Shown here in pieces: positions 33,806-40,571 of a stretch of 40,571 nt of DNA. The first letter of the stretch is position 1, and the number at the start of each line of letters is the position of its first letter. The notes beneath the pieces were generated by a model, which searched no databases, was not told the origin of the DNA, and was given only the letters and a program-made list of their open reading frames with translations. Source of the stretch: Planctomycetota bacterium (lineage in GTDB: Bacteria; Planctomycetota; SZUA-567); contig JAITQC010000116.1 in assembly GCA_031289115.1 (NCBI GenBank), forward strand, positions 1 to 40,571, written 5' to 3'. The position numbers were made by a program, and so were the translations under genes.

Positions 33806-35179
33806 TCAGGACAACCTTTTTTTCCAGGCAGCCAGGGCGCGGGCAACCTGGCGGCGTCCGGAACTCCCGGCGGAACGGTAGAAGTCCGGCGCCCGAGCCG
33901 GGTCAAGACGCTCATACACCTCGCGGGTAAAGTCAGGGTGGATCGCCTGGAATTCCGTCAGAGTAAGCCCGGACAAGGGAACGTCTCGCTCCTCGGCCTG
34001 GCGCACCAGTTGCCCGGAAATATCATGGGCGGTCCGGAAGGGCATGCCTTTTTCCACCAGATACTCGGCGAGGAGGGTGGCGTCAAGGAACCCTCCACTA
34101 AGTAACTCAGTCGCCCGGTCCTGGTCGAAGGTCAGGGTGGGGAAGAATTCCGTTAAGGCGCTTAGCACCGCGTCGGTGGTTTTTACTGCGTCAAACAGGG
34201 GTTCCTTGTCTTCCTGGAGATCCTTGTCATAGGCCAGGGGTAGGCCTTTAAGGACCACCAGGAGCGCGACCAGGGAACCAATGACCCGTCCACTCTTGCC
34301 GCGGGCGAGTTCGAGAAGGTCGGGGTTGCGTTTCTGGGGCATAATGGAACTACCAGTCGACCAGGCATCATCCAGGCGGGCCAGTCGCCACTCGGAAGAG
34401 GTCCAGAGTATGGCGTCCTCGGCCAGGCGGCTGACATGGATGGCGATTAAGGACAGGGCGGCCAGGGTCTCCACCACGAAGTCGCGGTCGGAGACGGCGT
34501 CCATGGAGTTGTTGGCGATGGCGGCGAAGCCAAGTTTACGTTGCGTCGACTCCCGGTCGATAGGGAGGGTGGTGCCAGCCAGGGCGCAGGCGCCAAGAGG
34601 AAGGACATTGGTGCGGCGGCGGCAGTCAGCCAGGCGTTCGCGGTCCCGCGCAAACATCTCGACATAGGCCAGAAGGTGGTGGGCCAGTAATACCGGTTGA
34701 GCCCGCTGGAGGTGGGTGTAACCCGGAATAACCAGTTTTTTCTCGCGGTCAGCCAGTTTAACCAAGGCCAGTTCCAGTTGGGCAAGGCGCTTGTCCAGGA
34801 GGTCTTGTTTTGAACGTGTCCACAACCTTAGGTCGGTGGCCACCTGGTCGTTACGGGAGCGGGCGGTGTGGAGTCGCCGGGCGGGTTCACCAATCCGGGC
34901 GGTAAGCTCCGTTTCCACCAGCATATGAATGTCTTCGTTAGCCGGGTCGAGGGGTATGTTGCCTGCCGCGAAATCTTGGGCGATACTGGTGAGGCCGCCC
35001 TGAATGGCCTTGAAGTCGGCTTTGTCCAGTAACCCTACTTCCGAAAGCATTTTGGCATGGGCGATACTGCCTTCGATGTCCTGGCGCCAGAGCTCGTGGT
35101 CGAACCGGAGCGACTGGTTAAACTCCTCCATCAAGGGATGGGTGGAGGACTTGAACCTTCCTTTCCACAATTTACCCAC
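33806..35179 (-). CDS. argH: Argininosuccinate lyase
   Basis: This 457-aa fumarase/aspartase-superfamily enzyme splits argininosuccinate to arginine and fumarate. It starts GKLWKGRFKSSTHPLMEEFN, and has HTARSRNDQVATDLRLW, PGYTHLQRAQPVLLAHHLL and the signature GSSIMPQKRNPD (most have MPQKKNPD). DVVETLA-type and QEDKEPLFD segments are in place. The start codon is GTG at 35179, preceded by AGGAG. It is first of the argH-dxr-rseP series. No other arginine gene is in the window. Confidence 0.96.
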   Translation of the reverse strand: MGKLWKGRFKSSTHPLMEEFNQSLRFDHELWRQDIEGSIAHAKMLSEVGLLDKADFKAIQGGLTSIAQDFAAGNIPLDPANEDIHMLVETELTARIGEPARRLHTARSRNDQVATDLRLWTRSKQDLLDKRLAQLELALVKLADREKKLVIPGYTHLQRAQPVLLAHHLLAYVEMFARDRERLADCRRRTNVLPLGACALAGTTLPIDRESTQRKLGFAAIANNSMDAVSDRDFVVETLAALSLIAIHVSRLAEDAILWTSSEWRLARLDDAWSTGSSIMPQKRNPDLLELARGKSGRVIGSLVALLVVLKGLPLAYDKDLQEDKEPLFDAVKTTDAVLSALTEFFPTLTFDQDRATELLSGGFLDATLLAEYLVEKGMPFRTAHDISGQLVRQAEERDVPLSGLTLTEFQAIHPDFTREVYERLDPARAPDFYRSAGSSGRRQVARALAAWKKRLS

Positions 35180-35288
35180 AGTAGCTTCTCCTGGAGTCGC
35201 TGATTGTTAAGGGGGTCTTTGGGAATTCATATTTACCCGGAGGGACGCTATTGGCAAGGGAAAAGCCTAGTTGACATAGTGAATTCGC

Positions 35289-35316
35289 TTGACAGTGCCG
35301 GGTCCCTGATTATCAT
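35289..35316 (+). promoter_or_regulatory. Promoter of tRNA-Ala
   Basis: TTGACA (35289-35294) and TATCAT (35311-35316) are 16 bases apart, about 55 bases before the mature tRNA. This is a near-consensus sigma-70 promoter. Confidence 0.7.
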
Positions 35317-35371
35317 GATTGGCTATGTTTCGGGTGTTTTTCCCGAAAACCACCGGTTTTATCTGACAGAT

Positions 35372-35447
<76 letters not shown>

Positions 35448-35466
35448 TAATTATAAGTACCAGATT

Positions 35467-35508
35467 CCTACAATATAACCGCAGGGAAACCTGCGGTTAT
35501 ATTGTAGG
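35467..35508. repeat. Perfect 19-bp hairpin after tRNA-Ala
   Basis: CCTACAATATAACCGCAGG (35467-35485) is perfectly complementary to 35490-35508 around a GAAA tetraloop. Outside it CAGATT and AATCTG, then GTAC and GTAC, continue an imperfect stem. No T-run follows on either strand. It starts 20 bp after the tRNA end and could stop tRNA transcripts, or be a MITE or IS end. Confidence 0.7.
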
Positions 35509-35539
35509 ATGTTAAATCTGCTTGTACCAAAGGTGCGAC

Positions 35540-35820
35540 TCGTTTGGTACACTTTATTATCGGTTTTCAGAAGGAGCTTTTCCACCATCTTTTCGAAGAC
35601 GCCGGATTTTTGGTAGTACCGAAAGCGGCTATAAACACTTTTCAGAGCGGAAACTGGTTGGGTAAATCCCGCCAAGGTGCTCCTGAATGAAAAATCCATA
35701 GAATGACAGTAAACATTTCTCGGATCCAGAGTGGTCCGGAGCCACGTGGCGGAATATAGGTGATCAATTTTCAATATGCTTTAATTCACTGTCTGTAAGA
35801 GTATGGCGTTCTCCTTACAG
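35540..35820 (-). pseudogene. Broken IS5-family transposase N-terminus
   Basis: The minus strand carries the N-terminal part of an IS5/IS427-type transposase in several frames. In order it shows LTDSELKHIEN, then LWIREMFTVILWIFHSGAPW-RDLPNQFP, then LKSVYSRFRYYQKSGVFEKM-VEKLLLK. These match the family pattern (LTDEQW, AVLWILRTGAPWRDLP, WKSVYRRFRRWSKSGVWE). At least two frameshifts separate the pieces and the catalytic C-terminus is missing. It lies between the tRNA hairpin and other gene fragments. Confidence 0.75.
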
Positions 35821-35912
35821 GCCATCAACACTGACTCTAAAGAATACCTGTTACGACTATACTTGAATCCCTCGCGAAAAATTAAAAAACTTCCGACAGA
35901 ATCTAGTAGTTG

Positions 35913-36155
35913 ATGCGCCAGACACTTTGGGTGGAGAAGCTCCTACTAAACAAGGTGCCAGGCTATGAGGCTGACAACTATCTGCATATCCACATTGTTC
36001 CCGACGATAATGCGGAACCGCTTGACAAGAAGTACCAGTTTGAAATATATGTCAAATCCGCGAAAATCTATCCGGAGTTTGAATTTGTGCAACGCACCGT
36101 TGCACAAATTCCAGTAGTTGCAGGGAAGGTTATTCTAACGATTTTGAAGATATAA
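35913..36155 (+). pseudogene. Probable gene fragment of unknown family
   Basis: An 80-codon frame encodes MRQTLWVEKLLLNKVPGYEA followed by DNYLHIHIVPDDNAEPLDKK. The composition looks like real protein, but there is no ribosome site at the ATG and stops lie just upstream. A 14-bp perfect hairpin (36081-36111) interrupts the 3' part. I do not recognise the family. It is probably the remains of a larger gene. Confidence 0.35.
36081..36111. repeat. Perfect 14-bp hairpin
   Basis: GAATTTGTGCAACG (36081-36094) and CGTTGCACAAATTC (36098-36111) pair perfectly around a 3-nt loop. It lies inside the fragment above. No T-run follows. Confidence 0.65.
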
Positions 36156-36218
36156 ACATTCAGAGCAACACAGCCGGTGCATAAATGACTAGGCTACATG
36201 AGAGAATGAAGGTGGGAG

Positions 36219-36312
36219 GTGGCAGAGGGTGACAGAGAGGGTAGCAGAGGGTAGCAGAGGGGGTGGCAGAGGGTAGCAGAGGGTGACAGAGGGGGTGGCA
36301 GAGGGGGTGGCG
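36219..36312 (+). repeat. Short tandem repeat of 10- and 12-bp units (GTRRCAGAGG/GG)
   Basis: About eight units of GTGGCAGAGG type follow each other, alternating between 10 and 12 bp (10, 12, 10, 12, 10, 10, 12, 12). A 12-bp unit encodes Val-Ala/Thr-Glu-Gly, the VTEG/VTEK linker typical of some AAA-4/AlbA-type proteins. Each 10-bp unit shifts the frame. The last two units read in frame into the winged-helix domain downstream. Confidence 0.75.
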
Positions 36313-36486
36313 TTACTCGCGCAAAATGGCAAAGTGACGCAAAACGAACTGGTGAACCAGTTGGATGTAAGCAGGAAATCTGTAACCATGCGAATTAAAT
36401 CGCTTAAAAGTAAAGGTGTGATTCGCAGAATCGGCTCTGACTCAAGAGGATACTGGGAAGTGATAGAAAGAGGCGGTGGTGAGTGA
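36283..36486 (+). pseudogene. C-terminal winged-helix remnant of an AlbA_2/AAA-4-type protein
   Basis: The 67-codon frame encodes VTEGVAEGVALLAQNGKVTQ, then NELVNQLDVSRKSVTMRIKS-LKSKGVIRRIGSDSRGYWEV. This matches the C-terminal winged helix of RecG-like AlbA_2/AAA-4 proteins, where a VTEKVTEK linker leads to QKELAEKLGISRKTVIR..IRRVGPDKGGYWEV. The large N-terminal domain is missing and the repeat upstream is out of frame. The ORF ends at TGA, and a DUF3781-like fragment begins four bases later. Confidence 0.65.
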
Positions 36487-36490
36487 TAGT

Positions 36491-36607
36491 GTGGACATAA
36501 ACAAGTTACACATCACTGAACTTGGCGAGTTGCGAATTAACCGCAATCTTACTTTAGATAATATAGCTTTAGTCGACAGGCATAGCGGGAGAGTTCGTAG
36601 TCAGTGA
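36491..36607 (+). pseudogene. N-terminal fragment of a DUF3781-like protein
   Basis: From GTG at 36491 the frame reads MDINKLHITELGELRINRNL and TLDN, close to the DUF3781 N-terminus (DKLHTTELGVERIKKNL-LD). After about 36565 the similarity stops, and the remaining 14 codons are antisense to the dinD remnant. The fragment is therefore cut by a rearrangement. Confidence 0.5.
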
Positions 36608-36849
36608 CATTACGCTATGTGCCGCTGCCTATCTCGACCATTTTCCTGATGTCCGGAAAATGGGCGTCGATACTGAAACCGCTGTTTTTACAGGCAAGCA
36701 CAGCACGGTCAATAACCTTCGAGAAATTTTCCCATTTAGTGTAATCCAATATGGGCACAAGCGCACGCGGGCCAGTATTCGCTGCCGTCCGCACGGACAA
36801 TTTTCACGCCCTCGAAGTGTTTATATTCTTTCGCGGCTAGATCGCTCAT
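36570..36849 (-). pseudogene. Broken dinD-like gene (DNA-damage-inducible protein D)
   Basis: From the ATG at 36849 (preceded by GAGGGGG) the minus strand encodes MSDLAAKEYKHFEGVKIVRA-DGSEYWPA. A frameshift near 36762 follows, then RALVPILDYTKWENFSKVID-RAVLACKNSGFS, FPDIRKMVEIGSGT, an in-frame TAG (36615-36617), and RNVTDYELSRYACRL. These pieces in order match DinD (KHFEDIK, YWSARELAPLLGYTQWRNFEKVIDKA, DYxLSRYACYL). The gene ends abruptly at about 36570, where DUF3781-like sequence begins on the other strand. It is a clear pseudogene with three lesions. Confidence 0.75.
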
Positions 36850-36963
36850 ATTGTTTCCCCCTCGGCGGTTTTCGTTTTCTCGCCAGCTACCCGACTTGAC
36901 AAGTTGATAATTCAGGAGCGAAGAAACGCCGAGGTACGATTTATCGGGAAACATTAAGGGCCC

Positions 36964-37281
36964 TTATTGCGAAGTCCCTGGAAACGCGGAAACATACTTT
37001 ATTTTGAGATCCGGAAATGCTTTCACGAACTGAATTTTGAAATCCGGGAAATGGTCAACAAACTGCCATTTACCACATTCGTTAGGAAATGCCTTCACCA
37101 CCTCCACTTTCAAATCGGGGAAGGAATCAACAACCTGAACCCGCAAATCTGGGAACGAATCGACTACCTTAACCTTGCCGTATAGCTTTATCCCTTTGGC
37201 GGTACAACCTACCATATCTACGGCCGAAGCCGGAGCAGCGTACAATGCGAATAAGCACAGCGCCAAGATAAGCTTTTTCAT
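36964..37281 (-). CDS. Small secreted protein of 11-residue beta-type repeats
   Basis: This 105-aa protein has a signal peptide (MKKLILALCLFALYAAPASA) and then about six copies of an 11-residue repeat of the form VVDSFPDLKVE: VVDSFPDLRVQ, VVDSFPDLKVE, VVKAFPNECGKWQ, FVDHFPDFKIQ, FVKAFPDLKIK, YVSAFPG. The middle copy is altered and contains one of two cysteines (the other is in VGCTAKG); they may form a disulfide. The FPD turn with flanking beta strands suggests a small beta-solenoid or roll. GGAGGTGATA before the ATG is a strong ribosome site, so the gene looks intact although its neighbours are broken. Function unknown. Confidence 0.75.
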   Translation of the reverse strand: MKKLILALCLFALYAAPASAVDMVGCTAKGIKLYGKVKVVDSFPDLRVQVVDSFPDLKVEVVKAFPNECGKWQFVDHFPDFKIQFVKAFPDLKIKYVSAFPGTSQ

Positions 37282-37555
37282 TATCACCTCCCGGTTGAAT
37301 TGCCTGTCAACAAGCGCAAACAGTCTGTGGTGGTCTGCCTTTTTCGGACACGGTTATCTGATAAACGCAGAGGGCAATCTGGCTCGATGTTTGGCAACCC
37401 CTTACAAATTGAAAGGGGTAGTCCATACGTAAGATTAATTCAGCCTAATTCACGTGGAGAGTCGGGTTCACGGTAGCAAAAGCCAAGAGACCTAAATGCT
37501 TTGGCCTCGAAAAAAGCGATTAGTCACCTTGGTCAGCCGATGGAAGCGGACGCTA

Positions 37556-38980
37556 CTAAAACTGTCCCGCCAGTGGCAGCAGTAGCGTTTCCAACAGGCG
37601 TTGCCGCCAGCCCCGCGCTTTCCAGTCCTCCTGGGTAAATGGTCGCGCCAGGGCGAGGTCGCTGGCGAACTGGCTGTGCGCTGTTTCCGCCAGTGTCGGG
37701 TCCTGCACGGCGAAAACCGCCTCGTAATTGAGAAAGAAGGAGCGGCTGTCCATATTGGCGCTACCGACCACGAGCCAACGGCCATCTACCGCCATGGTTT
37801 TGGCGTGCAAAATCGGATAGGGCCATTCGTATATTTCCACCCCCGCCTCGAGAAGTTCATTGTAGCTACGCATGCCGATTTCGCGTACCGCCATGATATC
37901 GGTCAAACCGGGAAGAAGCAGCCGCACCTTTACGCCCCGCTTGGCCGCCTCCACCAGGGCTTGGCGCATCGCCTGGGTGGGAACAAAATAGGCAAAGGCG
38001 GCGTCAAGGCGTTCCCGGGCGCCCAGGATACTTTGGAGATACAGGTCGTAAGTGGCGCTACTCCCGGCGTCTGGTGATGAACCAATCGCCCGGGCGGTTG
38101 CCGAAAGCGAGGTATAGAAGTCGGGCGGGAAGAAATCAGAGCCTGTTGGTGTGACATAGTCTGGCGGCGTAAACAGAGTCTGGCCGGTTAGGACCTGGCG
38201 CAGGCGTAGCAGAGGCGTGTCGATGGTTTTCTTTACCGGATTAAGGATGGTGACGGGGAGGTTTTTTCCCAGCCAACCCCGGCCAGCCTGTTCCCAGGTC
38301 TCAGCGAATATCTTTTCCGCGTCGCTGGCGACCGGCCCGGTCGCCAGTAGCGCCGTGTCCCGCCAGCCAGAGACGCCGTCTCCCTGCTGGGTGGCGGAAA
38401 GATTGATTCCGCCAAGGATGGCGTAATGGCCGTCAACCACGAGGATTTTCCGGTGATCCCGGTTGTTGCCGCGAATAACAGTCCATGACATGAGGAAGGG
38501 GTTGAAAACCCTGGCCTGGAGGTTCGGGCTCTTCATTTCACTCATATCAGCGATGACTCCCCGGTCATAACCGGCGGCGTCGACCAGTAGCCTTACCTCG
38601 ACCCCGCGCTGCGCCGCGTCCCGGAGAGCCTGGAAGATTTGGTCGGTGATTTGGTCTTTCCCGACGATATAGGTTTCCAGGGAAATACGCCGCTGGGCCG
38701 CGGCAATAAGCTCGAGCATGACGGGATAGGTTTCGTCGCCGTTTTGCAGCAGTTTAACCGGGGTGTCCGGGTGGGCGGTGACTCCAAGCGAAGCGTCGAG
38801 AGCCAGGGTAAACCCGGGACTTTCGACTGGTGGCCCGGCGGGGGAGTTTGCCTTTAACGCCCGCCAAACCTGGTGTCCCCGGATTGGAAAGGTGGTGCAC
38901 CCCAATGGCGCCAGAGCCAGGCAGGCGAAAAGCAAAGCGCTGATGAAACGGCGTCCATTCCATGTGGCGTAATGATGCAT
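37556..38980 (-). CDS. Phospholipase-D-family lipoprotein, cardiolipin synthase-like
   Basis: This 474-aa protein carries two HKD motifs of the PLD superfamily: HRKILVVDGHYAILGG at about residue 176 and HAKTMAVDGRWLVVGSANMD at about 392. The layout is that of cardiolipin synthases ClsB/ClsC. The N-terminus is a lipoprotein signal (hydrophobic stretch then APLGC, Cys28), not the two transmembrane helices of ClsA. It probably joins phosphatidyl groups to form cardiolipin or acts as a phospholipase at the envelope. The ATG at 38980 gives this signal; the ribosome site (GGGAAA) is weak. An open extension of 23 codons upstream is ignored. Confidence 0.87.
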   Translation of the reverse strand: MHHYATWNGRRFISALLFACLALAPLGCTTFPIRGHQVWRALKANSPAGPPVESPGFTLALDASLGVTAHPDTPVKLLQNGDETYPVMLELIAAAQRRISLETYIVGKDQITDQIFQALRDAAQRGVEVRLLVDAAGYDRGVIADMSEMKSPNLQARVFNPFLMSWTVIRGNNRDHRKILVVDGHYAILGGINLSATQQGDGVSGWRDTALLATGPVASDAEKIFAETWEQAGRGWLGKNLPVTILNPVKKTIDTPLLRLRQVLTGQTLFTPPDYVTPTGSDFFPPDFYTSLSATARAIGSSPDAGSSATYDLYLQSILGARERLDAAFAYFVPTQAMRQALVEAAKRGVKVRLLLPGLTDIMAVREIGMRSYNELLEAGVEIYEWPYPILHAKTMAVDGRWLVVGSANMDSRSFFLNYEAVFAVQDPTLAETAHSQFASDLALARPFTQEDWKARGWRQRLLETLLLPLAGQF

Positions 38981-39528
38981 GGGTGTTTCCCAATTTGACA
39001 GGATAATTACACCAGGCCAGCCACGCTGGTTGTCAGTATCTATGGCCAAGGAGTCGGGCTAGTGTGGTTTACCGTATATTCTGGTGCGCCTGGCAGTTAA
39101 AAGCAATAAAATGCCGGGATTGACCGCCTTGGACAACCGGGTTAACCGACACTCCGTGCGTTAAGGTGTTTTTAGGAACTTTACGAAGAGGCCGCTGGCG
39201 GGTTTTCCTGTCCTCGGGTTCGTCCTCCGGGACAACCTGAACTGGGGGGCGGCGAAAGCTGGCGCTAGTCAAGTTTAGCCGGTGGCGGGTTAGGGGGCCA
39301 AGGGCTGGAAAAGCGGTTGTTCCCGGTTATAATGGCAAATTCCTGACTTTCATAATTTACTAGTCACCGCATTAATTTGATAGTCACTCCGCTGGAGAGT
39401 TACACGCTAGTAAGCGTAACTAGCCAAGGAAAACCTTAACTGCCGCTGTTTTAGCCAGTAGTATTGACCTGTATGCGGAGCGTGGGGTCAGTCACCCGCT
39501 TGTAGCTTGGAAAAGTGGAGTCCAGCCA
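38981..39528. other. Intergenic region with a candidate promoter for the aminotransferase gene
   Basis: No gene is supported here. TATAAT at 39328-39333 (plus strand) with a weak CTGGAA -35 box 17 bases upstream may start the aminotransferase transcript. A small hairpin ACGCT-AGTA-AGCGT, extended by AGTT/AACT past a bulge (about 39400-39421), lies in the leader. Confidence 0.4.
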
Positions 39529-40571
39529 ATGCCTAAACTCGCCAACCGTACCGCCTCGTTCACTGACTCGGTGATCCGACGGATGACCCGGGTGTCTATG
39601 GAGTATCAGGCGATAAACCTGGCCCAGGGGTTTCCCGATTTCAGTCCACCCGAGGCGATAACCCGGCGCTTGCAGGAAATCGCCACGGCTGGCCCGCACC
39701 AGTATTCCATAACCTGGGGGGCGGAAAATTTCCGGGTGGCCCTGGCGGAAAAACAGTCGCGGCTTATGGGTCGCCAACTCGATCCAGCCACGGAAATTGT
39801 CGTCACCTGTGGCAGCACCGAGGCGATGCTCGCCGCCATGCTTAGTGTCACCAACCCTGGCGACCGGGTGGTTGTCTTTTCCCCCTTTTACGAAAACTAC
39901 GGGGCAGACGCCATCCTGGCTGGGGCGGAGCCAGTTTACGTTCCCCTGCGGCTGCCGGATTTCTCGCTTGATCAAACCGCCCTGGTGGCGGCGGTGGAGC
40001 AAGGTGTCAAGGCCCTTATCCTCTGCAACCCCGCCAATCCCAGCGGCCGGGTGTTTACCCGGGAGGAACTCCAGGTTATAGCCGACCTGGCGCAAAAGCA
40101 CGATTTTTACGTGATCACCGACGAGGTTTATGAACATATTGTCTACCATCCCTGGCAGCATGTCTATTTCGCCAGCCTACCGGGAATGTACGAGCGCACC
40201 CTGTCCTGCGGCTCCCTGTCCAAAACCTATTCCATCACCGGTTGGCGCCTGGGTTATATTATCGCCCCTCCGGAAATAACCGACGCCGCCCGTAAAGTGC
40301 ATGACTTCCTGACCGTGGGGGCGGCGGCGCCCCTGCAGGAGGCGGCGGTGGTGGGACTGCGGTTTGGACCAGAGTACTATCAGGAGCTCCTAGCCGCCTA
40401 CACGGAAAGACGCGAGCTGTTCCTGCAGGGGCTTGACGCCATCGGCCTGACGCATAACGAGCCGCAGGGCGCCTATTATGTCCTGGTGGATGTGGCGGAG
40501 TTCAATTACTCGAACGACCTCGAGTTCTGCCTTGATCTGGCGCAAAAGGTGGGGGTGGGTGCGGTGCCGGG
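39529..40571 (+). CDS. PLP-dependent class I/II aminotransferase (3' end outside window)
   Basis: From the ATG at 39529 (GTGGAG eight bases upstream) 347 codons are open to the window edge. It is a fold-type I aminotransferase: INLAQGFPDFSPPEAI, the substrate loop QYSITWGAENFRVALAEK, GSTEAMLAAMLSVTNPGDRV, CNPANPSGRVFTREEL, ITDEVYEHIVY and the PLP lysine in SLSKTYSITGWRLGYI. LAQGFPDF, QYS and SLSKT-ITGWR are typical of the KAT/methionine-aminotransferase (YbdL-like) branch. It transfers an amino group between an amino acid and a 2-oxo acid; the precise substrate is not clear. A 236-codon frame on the opposite strand is its shadow. Confidence 0.93.
   Translation, partial: MPKLANRTASFTDSVIRRMTRVSMEYQAINLAQGFPDFSPPEAITRRLQEIATAGPHQYSITWGAENFRVALAEKQSRLMGRQLDPATEIVVTCGSTEAMLAAMLSVTNPGDRVVVFSPFYENYGADAILAGAEPVYVPLRLPDFSLDQTALVAAVEQGVKALILCNPANPSGRVFTREELQVIADLAQKHDFYVITDEVYEHIVYHPWQHVYFASLPGMYERTLSCGSLSKTYSITGWRLGYIIAPPEITDAARKVHDFLTVGAAAPLQEAAVVGLRFGPEYYQELLAAYTERRELFLQGLDAIGLTHNEPQGAYYVLVDVAEFNYSNDLEFCLDLAQKVGVGAVP

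Noticed and set aside
36219-36312. Possible CRISPR-like array
   Set aside because: Units are 10-12 bp with no spacers; it is a coding-type tandem repeat.
39451-40161. 236-codon minus-strand frame opposite the aminotransferase
   Set aside because: Shadow frame; the plus strand has clear aminotransferase motifs throughout.

Overview
This window looks like chromosomal DNA from an anaerobic, Gram-negative-type bacterium that grows on sugars and polyols. Evidence for the envelope type is two lipoprotein signals, exported proteins and a site-2 protease. Evidence for anaerobic life is a class I hybrid cluster protein with its Fe-S partner and an HcpR-like Crp/Fnr regulator. The unusually long M50 protease (734 aa, about four PDZ-like segments) is of a kind I associate with Planctomycetota/Verrucomicrobiota/Lentisphaerota-like lineages. 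That placement is a weak inference and no rRNA is present to confirm it.

Region 1 (1-9.7 kb) is a myo-inositol catabolism locus. On the minus strand, in transcription order, it holds iolB, iolD, iolE, iolA/mmsA, a sugar ABC permease and a periplasmic sugar-binding protein cut by the left edge. A strong promoter with a structured leader lies upstream of iolB, and a second promoter lies before iolE. Upstream on the plus strand are a small cupin protein and a ROK-family repressor. iolG (inositol 2-dehydrogenase) is about 17 kb away at 23.8-24.8 kb, divergent from a second ROK repressor. The inositol kinase (iolC), the aldolase (iolJ) and the transporter ATPase are not in the window.

Region 2 (9.8-20.4 kb) separates iolG from the other iol genes and looks acquired. 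It holds an OYE-type flavin oxidoreductase, a chemotaxis receptor, an exported adenosine-deaminase-like enzyme, transposase remnants, and a polar amino-acid ABC transporter (ATPase, binding lipoprotein, two permeases). Two related copies of a ~55-bp hairpin repeat resembling IS200/IS605 ends lie at 10.9 and 20.3 kb and bracket most of it. Region 3 (20.5-23.7 kb) is a nitrosative-stress module: a Crp/Fnr regulator (apparently with an ATT start) divergent from a ferredoxin-like protein and hcp, with an FNR-spaced palindrome between them and a clear terminator after hcp.

Region 4 (23.8-35.2 kb) is mainly housekeeping: iolG, ROK, a GDYXXLXY/DUF2157 membrane pair, a phosphohexomutase, a small unknown gene, and an argH-dxr-rseP series. 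Region 5 (35.3-37.3 kb) starts with tRNA-Ala(CGC) and its promoter and continues into a gene graveyard: perfect hairpins, an IS5-type transposase remnant, a C-terminal winged-helix remnant with 10/12-bp tandem repeats, a DUF3781-like N-terminal fragment and a broken dinD-like gene. An intact secreted protein built of 11-residue repeats follows. Region 6 (37.5 kb to the end) has a phospholipase-D/cardiolipin-synthase-like lipoprotein and a class I/II aminotransferase cut by the right edge.
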